64,000 bases of DNA from Arion vulgaris (GCA_020796225.1 CM036756.1:43724398-43788397); one strand, 5' to 3'. Shown: positions 1 to 11,400, counted from the first letter of the stretch. The notes: a model not told the origin generated them from the letters alone. A program made the numbers and translations.

Positions 1-1724
1 GAGAAAGTGTAGATAGAAGACAAAGAAAAAGGAGAATGTCCGAGAAAGTGTAGATAGAAGACAAAGAAAATGAGAATGCCCGAGAAAGTGTAGATAGAAG
101 ACAAAGAAAAATGAGAATGTCCGAGAAAGTGTAGATAGAAGACAAAGAAAAAGGAGAATGTCCGAGAAAGTGTAGATGGAAGACAAAGAAAAAGAGAATG
201 TCCGAGAAAGTGTAGATAGAAGACAAAGAAAAAAGAGAATGTCCGAGAAAAAGGAGAATGTCCGAGAAAGTGTAGATGGAAGACAAAGAAAAAAGAGAAT
301 GTCCGAGAAAGTGTAGATAGAAGACAAAGAAAAAGGAGAATGTCCGAGAAAGTGTAGATAGAAGACAAAGAAAAAGAAGAATGTCCGAGAAAGTGTAGAT
401 AGAAGACAAAGAAAAAGGAGAATGTCCGAGAAAGTGTAGATAGAAGACAAAGAAAAAGGAGAATGTCCGACAAAGTGTAGATAGAAGACAAAGAAAAAAA
501 GAGAATGTCCGAGAAAAAGGAGAATGTCCGAGAAAGTGTAGATAGAAGACAAAGAAAAAGGAGAATGTCCGAGAAAGTGTAGATAGAAGACAAAGAAAAA
601 GGAGAATGTCCGAGAAAGTGTAGATAGAAGACAAAGAAAAAGAAGAATGTCCGAGAAAGTGTAGATAGAAGACAAAGAAAAAGAAGAATGTCCGAGAAAG
701 TGTAGATAGAAGACAAAGAAAAAGAAGAATGTCCGAGAAAGTGTAGATAGAAGACAAAGAAAAAGAAGAATGTCCGAGAAAGTGTAGATAGAAGACAAAG
801 AAAACGGTGAATGTCCGAGAAAGTGTAGATGGAAGACAAAGAAAAAGGAGAATGTCCGAGAAAGTGTAGATAGAAGACAAAGAAAAAGAAGAATGTCCGA
901 GAAAGTGTAGATAGAAGACAAAGAAAAAGAAGAATGTCCGAGAAAGTGTAGATAGAAGACAAAGAAAAAGGAGAATGTCCGAGAAAGTGTAGATAGAAGA
1001 CAAAGAAAAAAGAGAATGTCCGAGAAAGTGTAGATAGAAGACAAAGAAAAAGAAGAATGTCCGAGAAAGTGTAGATAGAAGACAAAGAAAAAGAAGAATG
1101 TCCGAGAAAGTGTAGATAGAAGACAAAGAAAAAGAAGAATGTCCGAGAAAGTGTAGATAGAAGACAAAGAAAAAGAAGAATGTCCGAGAAAGTGTAGATA
1201 GAAGACAAAGAAGAAAGGAGAATGTCCGAGAAAGTGTAGATAGAAGACAAAGAAAAAGGAGAATGTCCGAGAAAGTGTAGATAGAAGACAAAGAAAAAGG
1301 AGAATGTCCGAGAAAGTGTAGATAGAAGACAAAGAAAAAGGAGAATGTCCGAGAAAGTGTAGATAGAAGACAAAGAAAAAGGAGAATGTCCGAGAAAGTG
1401 TAGATAGAAGACAAAGAAGAAAGGAGAATGTCCGAGAAAGTGTAGATAGAAGACAAAGAAAAAGAAGAATGTCCGAGAAAGTGTAGATAGAAGACAAAGA
1501 AAAGGAGAATGTCGAGAAAGTGTAGATGGAAGACAAAGAAAAAGAGAATGTCCGAGAAAGTGTAGATAGAAGACAAAGAAGAAAGAAGAATGTCCGAGAA
1601 AGTGTAGATGGAAGACAAAGAAAAAGAGAATGTCCGAGAAAGTGTAGATAGAAGACAAAGAAAAAGAAGAATGTCCGAGAAAGTGTAGATAGAAGACAAA
1701 GAAAAAGGTGAATGTCCGAGAAAT
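1..1724. repeat. 41-bp minisatellite array (runs off the left edge)
   Basis: There are about 41 copies of a 41-bp purine-rich unit (GAGAAAGTGTAGATAGAAGA, then CAAAGAAAAAGGAGAATGTCC). Variation is mostly in the length of the A run and in AGATAG/AGATGG, and two short half units (GAGAAAAAGGAGAATGTCC) lie near 247-265 and 509-530. The array ends abruptly at GAGAAATCTTAGG. Confidence 0.97.
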
Positions 1725-2055
1725 CTTAGGGCGTCGCCATCAACCAGAGTAAGCGAGTCATCGGTTTTCTAGACACCACTTATACGTTCAGTAGTTTGCC
1801 ATTGTTTTCGGAAAGATGAGCTATATTTTTACCGTTCGTGAACATCCACGGGAACGAACTTTCTTCCAAATTACCCGCCGCAGAGTTTGAACCAGGTACA
1901 CTTGGGTTTTTATGTAGCTCACTACCGCTTAAGCCACAGACATTTCTAATTGTCTCTTTTCTTGAGTCATTGGGTATTGTAGTTTGTTTGTTAGTTTGCG
2001 AACATTCTTTACGACCAATTGGATTAATCATATTGTGATGTATAATTGATCTTTG
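1725..2055. other. Single-copy spacer, no supported gene
   Basis: About 330 bp of ordinary base composition. Short open frames exist on both strands but show no recognisable domain. The last 20 bases (GTGATGTATAATTGATCTTTG) match the tail region of the SINE/E repeats seen near 9166, 41860 and 50815. Confidence 0.5.
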
Positions 2056-3083
2056 CCAAGAACAACTATACGTTGTACCTCTGTTCGTAGGCCCCTTTAG
2101 CCAAGAACAACTATACGTTGTAACTCAGTTCGTAGGCCCCTTTAGCCAAGAACACCTATACGTTGTACCTCTGTTCGTAGGCCCCTTTAGCCAAGAACAC
2201 CTATACGTTGTACCTCTGTTCGTAGGCCCCTTTAGCCAAGAACACCTATACGTTGTACCTCAGTTCGTAGGCCCCTTTAGCCAAGAACAACTATACGTTG
2301 TACCTCAGTTCGTAGGCCCCTTTAGCCAAGAACACCTATACATTGTACCTCAGTTCGTAGGCCCCTTTAGCCAAGAACACCTATACGTTGTACCTCAGTT
2401 CGTAGGCCCCTTTAGCCAAGAACAACTATACGTTGTACCTCTGTTCGTAGGCCCCTTTAGCCAAGAACAACTATACGTTGTACCTCAGTTCGTAGGCCCC
2501 TTTAGCCAAGAACAACTATACGTTGTACCTCAGTTCGTAGGCCCCTTTAGCCAAGAACACCTATACGTTGTACCTCAGTTCGTAGGCCCCTTTAGCCAAG
2601 AACAACTATACGTTGTACCTCAGTTCGTAGGCCCCTTTAGCCAAGAACACCTATACATTGTACCTCAGTTCGTAGGCCCCTTTAGCCAAGAACACCTATA
2701 CGTTGTACCTCAGTTCGTAGGCCCCTTTAGCCAAGAACAACTATACGTTGTACCTCAGTTCGTAGGCCCCTTTAGCCAAGAACAAATATAAGTTGTACCT
2801 CTGTTCGTAGGCCCCTTTAGCCAAGAACACCTATACGTTGTACCTCTGTTCGTAGGCCCCTTTAGCCAAGAACACCTATACGTTGTACCTCAGTTCGTAG
2901 GCCCCTTTAGCCAAGAACAACTACACGTTGTACCTCAGTTCGTAGGCCCCTTTAGCCAAGAACAAATATAAGTTGTACCTCTGTTCGTAGGCCCCTTTAG
3001 CCAAGAACACCTATACGTTGTACCTCAGTTCGTAGGCCCCTTTAGCCAAGAACAACTATAAGTTGTACCTCTGTTCGTAGGCA
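2056..3083. repeat. 45-bp minisatellite derived from a retroelement interior
   Basis: There are about 23 near-identical units beginning CCAAGAACAACTATACGTTG and ending GTTCGTAGGCCCCTTTAG, with a period of exactly 45. The unit matches the inside of the short element at 41822-42065 (GCAAGAACGTGTATACGTTG ... GGTAGGCCCTAAAG), so the array appears to have grown from such a copy. Confidence 0.96.
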
Positions 3084-3185
3084 CTTTTGTTCTATTCTCA
3101 AGAATCTCATTTCTATCGCTGTAATTTTTCTTAATCTTTTTGCTGTCATCGTCCATGAATCTCATTGATCAAAACAAAATTGTAG

Positions 3186-3376
3186 TTACTGTCTGTAGTA
3201 CCGCTTTTTAGGGCGCTATAGGACAGGTGGGACGAGAGCCTGAGGAATTTAATGGCCGCATGGCTAGTGCAGTCGCCGCAAAGCTGTTCAGGTTAGGATT
3301 TATCATTTATGCCCACAACAACAACAAAATTATTGACATTACCATGAATTGAATACGGGTCTCCGCATGGGAGCTC
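3186..3376 (-). mobile_element. tRNA-derived SINE, family A (minus)
   Basis: This copy matches the reverse complement of the family A copy at 61040-61262: the tail TACTGTCTGTAGTACCGC, the body GGACAGGTGGGACGAG, and a box-B-like GAATTGAATACGGGTCTCC near the right end. Confidence 0.75.
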
Positions 3377-3455
3377 CTTTCCCATGAGCCCCTTCCCATG
3401 AGAGCCCCTTCCCATGAGAGCCCCTTCCCATGAGAGCCCCTTCCCATGAGGCCAT
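3377..3455. repeat. 16-bp expansion of the SINE A head
   Basis: There are five tandem copies of AGCCCCTTCCCATGAG, directly continuing the CATGGGAG part of the SINE A tRNA-like head. The region 3456-3700 that follows is unique sequence with no supported gene. Confidence 0.85.
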
Positions 3456-3689
3456 TATCTTGTAGTAGTGGGGTGGCTTGCAGTGCTTCAATGATACAGT
3501 GGGCTAGGACGGCGATAAATTATGTTCCTGGCAGGATCAACCAAACCGGACAGGCCACTGAGGAGGGGACTGACGAAGTATGGTCTCCTGGTCCTCCAGG
3601 TTGGGGGTTGGGCTTGGGACTAGCAATCACATCCTTTAAATAATCTTAACGTTACGGAAACAGCAACAAAGACAAAACATATTCACCGG

Positions 3690-3865
3690 CATGAAAGGTT
3701 ACCAGAGTCATTGACTCATATGACTGGAAGTGGTGAAAGCCGAAAGGAAGCTACTTTCATGAGGACGGAAATCCTGAATGCCAAAACCAAGACCAGAATT
3801 GGATTCTGAAATGTAAGAATAATGTACGAAGCTGGAAAACTATCACAGATAACAACTGAAATGTA
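3690..3865 (+). mobile_element. LINE endonuclease domain start (fragment)
   Basis: The plus-strand frame reads KTKTRIGF, then a stop in place of the expected Trp, then NVRIMYEAGKLSQITTEM. This is the TWNVRTMYEAGK opening of the apurinic-type endonuclease of RTE-like non-LTR retrotransposons. The coding sequence runs straight into the 50-bp array built from the same codons. Confidence 0.8.
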
Positions 3866-4605
3866 AGAACAATGTACGAAGCTGAAAAACTATCACAGAT
3901 AACAACTGAAATGTAAGAATAATGTACGAAGCTAGAAAACTATCACAGATAACAACTGAAATGTAAGAATAAAGTACAAAGCTGGAAAACTATCACAGAT
4001 AACAGCTGAAATGTAAGAACAATGTACGAAGCTAGAAAACTATCACAGATAACAACTGAAATGTAAGAATAAAGTACAAAGCTGGAAAACTATCACAGAT
4101 AACAACTGAAATGTAAGAATAATGTACGAAGCTGGAAAACTATCACAGATAACAACTGAAATGTAAGAATAATGTACGAAGCTAGAAAACTATCACAGAT
4201 AACAGCTGAAATGTAAGAACAATGTACGAAGCTGGAAAACTATCACAGATAACAACTGAAATGTAAGAATAATGTACGAAGCTGGAAAACTATCACAGAT
4301 AACAACTGAAATGTAAGAATAATGTACGAAGCTAGAAAACTATCACAGATAACAACTGAAATGTAAGAATAATGTACAAAGCTGGAAAACTATCACAGAT
4401 AACAGCTGAAATGTAAGAACAATGTACGAAGCTGGAAAACTATCACAGATAGCAACTGAAATGTAAGAATAATGTACGAAGCTAGAAAACTATCACAGAT
4501 AACAACTGAAATGTAAGAATAATGTACGAAGCTGGAAAACTATCACAGATAACAACTGAAATGTAAGAGCAATGTACGAAGCTAGAAAACTATCACAGAT
4601 AACAA
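3806..4605. repeat. 50-bp minisatellite made from LINE endonuclease codons
   Basis: Sixteen units of exactly 50 bp begin CTGAAATGTAAGAATAATG and continue through GAAGCTGGAAAACTATCACAGATAAC. The first unit is the coding sequence for NVRIMYEAGKLSQITTE of the flanking LINE fragment. A period of 50 is not a multiple of 3, so the array cannot encode a protein repeat. Confidence 0.95.
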
Positions 4606-4745
4606 CTGAAATGAGCAAGAACTAAAAGAAATGAATCATAGCTGGAACACAATGCAGAGGAAGGCCATGAATAGAAAAGAATGGTATGCGTTTGTTGCTG
4701 CCCTAAACGCCAAGGGTGTAACAGGCAAAAGAAAGAGAGAGAGAG
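4606..4745 (+). mobile_element. LINE C-terminal end (fragment)
   Basis: The frame reads EQELKEMNHSWNTMQRKAMN, followed by RKEWYAFVAALNAKGVTGKR. This matches the extreme C-terminus of RTE-like LINE polyproteins (W..FV.AL.A pattern). With the endonuclease start upstream, this locus is an internally deleted element with a satellite in its middle. Confidence 0.78.
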
Positions 4746-5855
4746 GGCATGGGAGCCACTCTTCAGTCCATTCGGCCAGTCAATATCAATAATGCTATTA
4801 TTGATAGCATAAATAAAACAACATATCCATATAATAGCATTATTTTTAACTTCCTCGTTCTAACAAACTAATTATGTTTTAATTTGTATCACATCAATTT
4901 CACTGCCGCCATCATACTATTTATTATCTACTTTTTTACTGTTCTTTCAAGCTTTTTGAAGACTGACATTTTCTAACACTATTTTCCTGTTAACTTTTTT
5001 TTTTAATCAACAACTGTAATTTTTTGTTAATTTAAACACTTTCAACTGAACTCAGTTTGAGATTGAGCTATTTTAAGGGACTATATTTTCTTAATGTCAA
5101 AATGTCATAATGGACAGACAAACACGTGACATGTATTAGTTATAAAGAGTTAGGTCATGACAATCTTTGTTATTCACAGATAACTGTATCATTACTTTTT
5201 TTTTTATGGTTACAATTAAGTTCAATGGAGATACCATTTCCAACTGAAATCAAATATGATTAAACGAACACAACTTGCAGTTATTTACTGACATCTACGT
5301 ACTGTCTGGGTCAGTACAGCCAGACGTTATCAATGGGAGATTCTTATATAAAACTATGAAAATAAAATTAGGAATTTGTATTGATCAATATTGTAGTTGT
5401 CGTAAAGATAGTGCTTACTTAGTTGTATTTTAGGTATCATTTTTATTTATCAGATGCAGTTTGAACCCTACCTTATTCGAGTTCAACAATGCTGCCATTC
5501 TTCTGTGCGCTTGGGAGTCAAGACACAGAGAGAAAAGAGAGTATGAAAATGAAAGCATGAAACATGAAATTTAAATGGATGAACGACAGAAGGCATCAGA
5601 AACCTAGAAGTTTCCATTTGTTCGGAGACCATATTGATGTGACATGCTTACTTACCTATCACTCTCCGCTACTCGTGGATCAGAGGGCCTCCACAGTTGT
5701 TCGCCACTTATCCCGGTCTCTCCAAATTGATGTTACATGAATGCAAGACATGTATCTCAACAGCCATAGCGGATGTTCTATATGAGCACATCAGACTGTC
5801 TGAATTGACAGAGAATTATACAACAGTAAAAGTTCTCATACTAGGAAATGAAATA
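4746..5855. other. AT-rich stretch without supported features
   Basis: About 1.1 kb, beginning with a short GAGA run, of mostly AT-rich non-repetitive sequence. No coding pattern or recognised repeat was seen. Confidence 0.5.
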
Positions 5856-5861
5856 GCAAAC

Positions 5862-6015
5862 TACCTCTGAACTCGGAGACAGCCCGTCTGTATGGCAGGG
5901 GAACACTGATAACAAAGAGAAAGCATGCCTTCACGGAAAAATCAGTCAGAAGTGCCATGCCAGGCGCCCTGACTACACCTAAATACTGGCGAACGCAAAA
6001 AGAAGAAGAAGAAAT
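5862..6015 (+). mobile_element. SINE family G copy with (AGA)n tail
   Basis: The body ACCTCTGAACTCGGAGACAG through GTGCCATGCCAGGCGCCCTG is shared with copies at 13397-13490, 18620-18790 and 30430-30570. It ends in an AAAAAGAAGAAGAAGAA tail, a retroposon hallmark. Confidence 0.7.
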
Positions 6016-6179
6016 AGCAAGCAACGAATTGTTTGGGAATACCATCGATGAAACGGAGATTATAGTGGGAGACATCGACATTCCAGAAACAAGCATTCAA
6101 CTATACAAACTGTATGGCCCACAAAATAAAAGTCATACACTTACATAGATAGAAATAACGAACAACAACAAATAAAAGA

Positions 6180-6665
6180 TGGAAAGTTCAATAATAATAA
6201 TTCCTCTCGTACCGTTATACGTTACATAGGACCTGCAAGTCATTTCTCCATACCTCTCTATCCTGGACAACTCGCTCAATTTCCTCCATGGAACTGAGAC
6301 CGATATTTCCTGCCTCTCTCAGCAAAGTTCGTATCAGGGTCTCCTTGGGTCGACCTCTCTTTCTTGAACCCTTTGCATCCTACTTCAATGCCTGCTTTGA
6401 TATTTGTTGATCATTTCTCCTCAAGGTGTGCCCAACATATCTCCATCATCTCTTTCTTATAACAGCTGTCACTAGTAGTTGACCAGACATGTCTCTGTTT
6501 TCATCACTTCTCCTGAATTCGTTCCATTTTATATTCATTATTTTTCGCAGACATCTATTTTCAAATGCATTCAACTTGCTTTCTATATCTTTAGTCATTT
6601 TCCAACTCTCGCTGGCATTTGTTAGGATTGATACAACATTTGAATTGAAAATTCGTTATTTAAAC
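6180..6665 (-). mobile_element. LINE C-terminal fragment
   Basis: The minus-strand translation gives, with breaks, NVVSILTNASESWKMTKDIE, KLNAFENRCLRK, RRWRYVGHTLR and KRGRPKETLIRT, then LSSMEEIERVVQDREVW. This is the region after the reverse transcriptase in RTE/CR1-like LINEs. Copies of the same family lie at 49740-50195 and 53460-53835. Confidence 0.8.
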
Positions 6666-7380
6666 CAATAACCATTCTGAAATACAGGAAAAGTTAGCCA
6701 GAGGAGATGAAGTTGAATACTAGTAAAAATCTCCATATGAACAGATGACAAACATATTTTCAACTAAATAAAATGGCATGCTTCTTCCACCTCAGATTTG
6801 GCATTCTATGCAGTTTACATCGTTCACAAAATTGAACCACAAGTACTTGATCGTAGTAGCTATGTACCAATAAAAGTTATAATACACTTGGGGTAGACCC
6901 CTCAGGAGCTGAAACCAATCTCAACCAATGTAGCTGATCAGAGTGTACAAAATGGTTATATACTAGACGAGTGAGATGAATTCTAGAATACGACATTAAA
7001 GCATAAGCAACGACAGCAAAGTCAAATTGTAGTTTTTATTAAGCAATCTACACACACACACAAAGCAATAGGTGATAGCAGAGACCATGATATCAACACC
7101 ACTTCATCAAATTGAAGATAGAAGAGACAGCAAGACTGAGAAATGATTTGAATACATAAAGAAAATGGACAGCTCACCATATATACCAGATAAATGACTT
7201 TGTACAGGAACGTCTGAAACGAAGAAACTGCAGAAAAAATGTAACATACTAAATTATAACAATACTACATCAATTACCAAGCCATTTCACACAGTACACA
7301 CACACACACACACACACATCTCCAATCTAGAAATAAACAGCATTTCTCTAACATGATAGAGAGCAACAGTAAATAATGAA
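6666..7380. other. Unique AT-rich DNA with a (CA)n microsatellite
   Basis: No gene recognised. A (CA)n run of about 13 repeats lies near 7291-7317, with a shorter one near 7049-7061. Confidence 0.6.
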
Positions 7381-7925
7381 CAAGTCGCACATTTCTTCAT
7401 TGTCTAATTCACGTAGTGCAGCATTGAATAATTCACGTAGTGCAGCATTGAATAATTCACGTAGTGCAGCATTGAATAATTCACGTAGTGCTGCATTGAA
7501 TAATTCACATAGTGCAGCATTGAATAATTCACGTAGTGCAGCATTGTCTAATTCACATAGTGCAGCATTGAATAATTCACGTAGTGCAGCATTGAATAAT
7601 TCACAGTGTTGTATTGAATGCTTCATATAGAGCTGTACTGAATGATTCACATACTGTCCCATTGAATAATTCACGTAGTACTGCATTGAATAATTCACGT
7701 AGTACTGCATTGAATAATTCACAGTGTTGTATTGAATGCTTCATATAGAGCTGTACTGAATGATTCACATACTGTCCCATTGAATAATTCACGTAGTACT
7801 GCATTGAATAATTCACGTAGTACTGCATTGAATAATTCACAGTGTTGCATTGAATGCTTCATATAGAGATGTACTGAATGATTCACATACTGTCCCATTG
7901 AATAATTCACCTAGAGCTGTATTGC
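7381..7925. repeat. 24-bp minisatellite with higher-order repeat
   Basis: The left part repeats AATAATTCACGTAGTGCAGC plus ATTG (24 bp, about nine times). The right part is organised as a unit of about 118-120 bp (five variant monomers) repeated about 2.6 times. Open frames across it (24 is divisible by 3) are a by-product. Confidence 0.93.
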
Positions 7926-7994
7926 CTGATTCAAGTAAAGTTAAATTAAATTATACACTTCAACTCAATTATTCAAACAGAACTATATTGATGA

Positions 7995-8310
7995 AATGAA
8001 GAAATCAGAAGAAGACTGGATGTGAAACCAGTTATGCAATTCATAAAAGAACAACAGATTAAATGGTTTGGACACCTGACCAGAATGCCCTGGTATCGCC
8101 TACCAAAGAGAGCCACACACAAAAAGTATAATGAGTACAAGGCAAGAGGAAGACCACGCAAAGATGGAGCGACGGCATCAAGAACAGCCTTACGAACATG
8201 AATATCAGCTTACAAAGTGCCTTAAAAAAGCACACACAAGATCACTACGTTTCACCCCCAACACTTCCATAAAAAAGTAAATGGTGGAAGAGAAGAAGAA
8301 GAACTATATT
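7995..8310 (+). mobile_element. LINE C-terminal fragment with (GAA)n tail
   Basis: The plus frame reads QFIKEQQIKWFGHLTRMPWY, then RLPKRATHKKY and ARGRPRKDG. This is the WFGH..R and GRPRK signature of LINE C-termini, ending in GAAGAGAAGAAGAAGAA. Confidence 0.8.
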
Positions 8311-8605
8311 AATTGTTCCACATAAAACATGAATTGAATGAGTCGCCTAAAGAAAGTTACAACAGTTAAAATATTAGCATAATTTTCAAATGCCATTAGA
8401 AAAAGAGAGTATTCTAAATATTGAGTCTGGCACACTGCTCAGTTGATTACAATATTCTTACGATATAAGGGAGGTAATTCAGTAAATTACAATTATCAGG
8501 AAGAACACCAAGAGTTACGTTAAACTAAATAAAAGTCGCGCACGCACACACACACTGATGCTTATTGCAAAAAGAAACAAATACAATATTTTTTTTAAAG
8601 ACAGG
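8311..8605. other. AT-rich spacer
   Basis: No coding or repeat signal beyond a short (CA)n near 8542-8555. Confidence 0.5.
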
Positions 8606-8609
8606 ACAA

Positions 8610-8810
8610 GAATCACAGCCTCGATAGTGTAGTAATTAGCACACATGGATCGTAAGTGCGTGGTCATAAGATCAAATTCTCCGGCTGGATGGAGATTTTT
8701 CTTTTACCACAACAACTCTCATAGTGGCCGAGCCTCAACTCGGCACCAGAGAAACAGGGAAAGTAACGACGACAAGCGTGATGTTTATCACATCATCATT
8801 CGTATACCGC
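8610..8810 (+). mobile_element. tRNA-derived SINE, family J
   Basis: A degenerate tRNA-like head (GATAGTGTAGTAATTAGCAC, later AAGATCAAATTCTCCGGC) is followed by a body (CGGCACCAGAGAAACAGGGA, GCGTGATGTTTATCACATCA) that also occurs near 26060-26250, 43610-43690, 49265-49370 and, reversed, near 17460-17560. Confidence 0.65.
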
Positions 8811-8814
8811 TGGT

Positions 8815-8990
8815 CGCAACAAGGTACAGACTTTATGGCATGTCCCTCTATACATCCGAAGGTCGTGGATTCGAATTCAGACCGCGTCGTATTATTTATG
8901 ATTGCATTTTTTCCAGGAGATCCTTAGGATTGTTGTCGGAGCTACGGAGTCATGCTTTCTGCAATGCTATCTGCAGATGACTTGCCATTC
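8815..8990 (+). mobile_element. SINE-like repeat, family K
   Basis: Contains a box-B-like GTGGATTCGAATTCAGACCG followed by GCATTTTTTCCAGGAGATCC. The second copy at 35605-35800 has GGTTCAAATC and GCATTTTTTCGGAGATCCC at the same spacing. Confidence 0.55.
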
Positions 8991-9093
8991 AGACTTGTAG
9001 GTCAACACATCCAATTTTTATGTGTTTTTATTCGAGTTCGTCTACCTACGTAGAACCCAAAAAAACTGACTTAGGAGTCCATCTTCCTATGCG

Positions 9094-9094
<1 letters not shown>

Positions 9095-9126
<32 letters not shown>
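9095..9126. repeat. (CT)n microsatellite
   Basis: About 16 CT dinucleotides mark the 3' (tail) end of the minus-oriented E element that follows. Confidence 0.9.
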
Positions 9127-9129
<3 letters not shown>

Positions 9130-10580
9130 GATCGTTCTTCATGGCCAATTTTATCATTCTTATTGTGATGTATAATTGGTCCACTGGCAAGAACAGAGTG
9201 ATCTACATCGGGACGATTGTGCGCCTATGGTGACTAGGCCCGCCCGTCCGGTTTCAGCCAGCTTTTGATTTACTAGGGTGAACTATCTCTAGGGTACGAT
9301 CCTTTCTGCCGACTATGTCGGCCCGAATCTACGCCTTTTCTATCAGCTTTGCCGTATATTTGGGCTTTGTGATCTACGCCAAGACAGTGAGTTACGCTGT
9401 TATGTCCTTTCTGACTATGAGGTCGTTCCGGATTAGAAACATTTCTCGGGGCGTATAAGCTTGTCCTCGGACAGCGTCTTACTCGTATAAAACACCGTGT
9501 AAAGTATCGGCCTTCGCCAATGTTTGGACCCGGACAGCCTGCCAGATCTTTACATTGTCGACCTTTCTTTACCGTTCACTTTTGAGTTTGATCCGGAGTA
9601 GGAACATTCTCAGCCTTTTTTAGACGCGCGTTGGTACGTGGCAATTTGCAGTTAACCTCGGAAGACACCGGCCTGGAGTCAGGCACAAATAATATAGATT
9701 GTCGTTTCAGTCGGCGCTAGCAACGCAACTGAGGATTTTGCGCTCACCACCATCACCCACCCCAGTTCTTCCGGGGATGTTAGTTGTGACTGCAATAGTA
9801 CCTTGCCTGGTTGTCCCAAGGCTGGCAGTTCCGTTAGGCATCACCCACCTCAGTTCTTCCGGTGATGTTAATTGTTATCGCAACAGTACCTTGCATGGTT
9901 TTCCCAAGGCGGGTAGTTTCGTTATGCACTAAAACGCAACTTTTTATTTTGCGCTCGGCAAACCATGTCCAGTACATGTATCTGCACCAGGCCACCGATG
10001 CGGAGTCAGCTGCAATCTTCCCTCGTACCGACACGAGGGTAGACTTTATTACGCTCTGACATTTATTCTTGCCTACGAGCTGGCAATGTTTGCCCCTCCT
10101 CAGGGCTTCGAGCTTCGCCCTACGTGGGCACGTGTTTCGTCACTGGATGCACCTCTCATCCTTTCATGTTTCCCCATCGGCAGAGAAACTGTTAATTTGT
10201 GGCGGGACCTTTGGCTTACACGTCGAGCTTGTGTATGGAGTCTCATGCTCCGGAGATGGCAATTTCTGTTCGGCCCTTACTCCGGGGGAGTGGGGCTTAT
10301 GTCAGAAACGTTTCACTGCTGTTTCTTTTCGTTCGAGATCTTCAGCAATATTTGGTTGGACGTCGGTCAGGAGATTCATGCATTTTCTTCGTACTTGCAC
10401 TGCTACCACTACCAGTAGTTCTCCCCGATCCCTGCCCCCATTTGCCAGACCGTAACCAAAGTCTGTTTCCAGGGTCACCACGTGGAGGTAGGGGTAGGGT
10501 CTTGGTTAGCGCGCCCCTTCGCTAACCCTGGCCTATGCTGCCGCCATGAGCCTTTGACCCCCTATGCGAGTCTGAGGCAC
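9127..10580 (-). mobile_element. GC-rich interspersed element, family E
   Basis: A second copy lies at 50785-51745 with the same order of blocks: a CT-rich end, CATTCTTATTGTGATGTATA, a GC-rich middle, CCTCAGGGCTTCGAGCTTCG, GATGCACCTCTCATCC, and a CTGTTTCCAGGG block. Base composition is clearly richer in GC than the surroundings. No frame is preserved between the copies, so the short open frames inside are not genes. Confidence 0.65.
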
Positions 10581-10589
10581 GTTAGTCTA

Positions 10590-10770
10590 ACTCTGCAAGA
10601 ATGTCACCTGATGAATCATCAGCGGAAAGTACACTGGTCAACAGAGACAAGCATCTTTGCAAATCTGTTTGGAAGCCTCGATGAACTAGGAAACACAACA
10701 ACATACATCCAGAGAACCGGACTCATTCTGTAAACATTGGACAACAGCAAAGGAGAAGAAGAAGATTATT
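10590..10770 (+). mobile_element. LINE C-terminal tail with (GAA)n
   Basis: The frame gives FANLFGSLDELGNTTTYIQR followed by TGLIL and a stop. This resembles the last residues of LINE polyproteins ending in the RNase-H/zinc-knuckle region. It finishes with GGAGAAGAAGAAGA. Confidence 0.6.
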
Positions 10771-10842
10771 ACTCAATGTCTTCTTGGAGTCTTATTTTTC
10801 CTGTTTGTTTCTTTATGTTCATGAATAATCAAATATTTGACA

Positions 10843-10978
10843 TAGATAGTTAAACTATAGTGAAACACGTACAAACAAAGTACTATAGTTAAACTATAGT
10901 GAAACATGTACAAACAAAGTACTATAGTTAAACTATAGTGAAACACGTACAAACAAAGTACTATAGTTAAACTATTCC
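10843..10978. repeat. 39-bp tandem repeat, about 3.5 copies
   Basis: The unit AGTTAAACTATAGTGAAACA plus CGTACAAACAAAGTACTAT is repeated almost perfectly. Confidence 0.92.
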
Positions 10979-11120
10979 CCCTATTTAGTTAAACTATACT
11001 GATGCGAGTTAGTCATTTGTACCTCGCGGCCACAGTTTCCCGATTTACACAAATGGGAGGTAAATTTAAATTATGTATTCTACAGGTCATCAACAGGCTA
11101 CTAATTTTCCCTTGAGAACA

Positions 11121-11400
11121 CGGAGTTTTCGTAAGAACCCCAGGAAAATCAACGGAAGCTATGAATGTAATCAAGAAACAGACAGCGCACAGGTATTAAG
11201 CTGGTTGTGTTCATTATAACGCTTGTATTGCTAGACTAGGCAATGGGTGTCGTAGAAAATAAGGATAAGTGGTTCCAATCCTGTGTTTGTCAATTTGTTT
11301 TTTCTGAGTCTCTTAATATTTGTGCGCAGTCTGTTTGTTGATCATATTCATTGCTTCTATTGTTTCCCCTGGAGTTTTTATAGAACATTCCTTGTTCTCA
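11121..11400 (+). mobile_element. Foldback element with tRNA-like core (copy 1)
   Basis: The left arm (about 11126-11200) is an inverted copy of the right arm (about 11311-11390). Both read CTTAATA..TGTGCGC.GTCTG and end in CCTGG.GTT. Between them lies GTGTTCATTATAACGCTTGT ... GGTTCCAATCC, a tRNA-like segment with a box B. The copy at 28305-28590 has the same design with the core reversed. Confidence 0.65.

Noticed and set aside
1..1724. CRISPR-like array
   Set aside because: Units are contiguous with no spacers between them, and the genome is eukaryotic. The other minisatellites were rejected for the same reason.
10069..10525. Overlapping open frames of 108-128 codons
   Set aside because: They lie in the GC-rich E repeat, where chance open frames are long. 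The second copy does not keep any of them.
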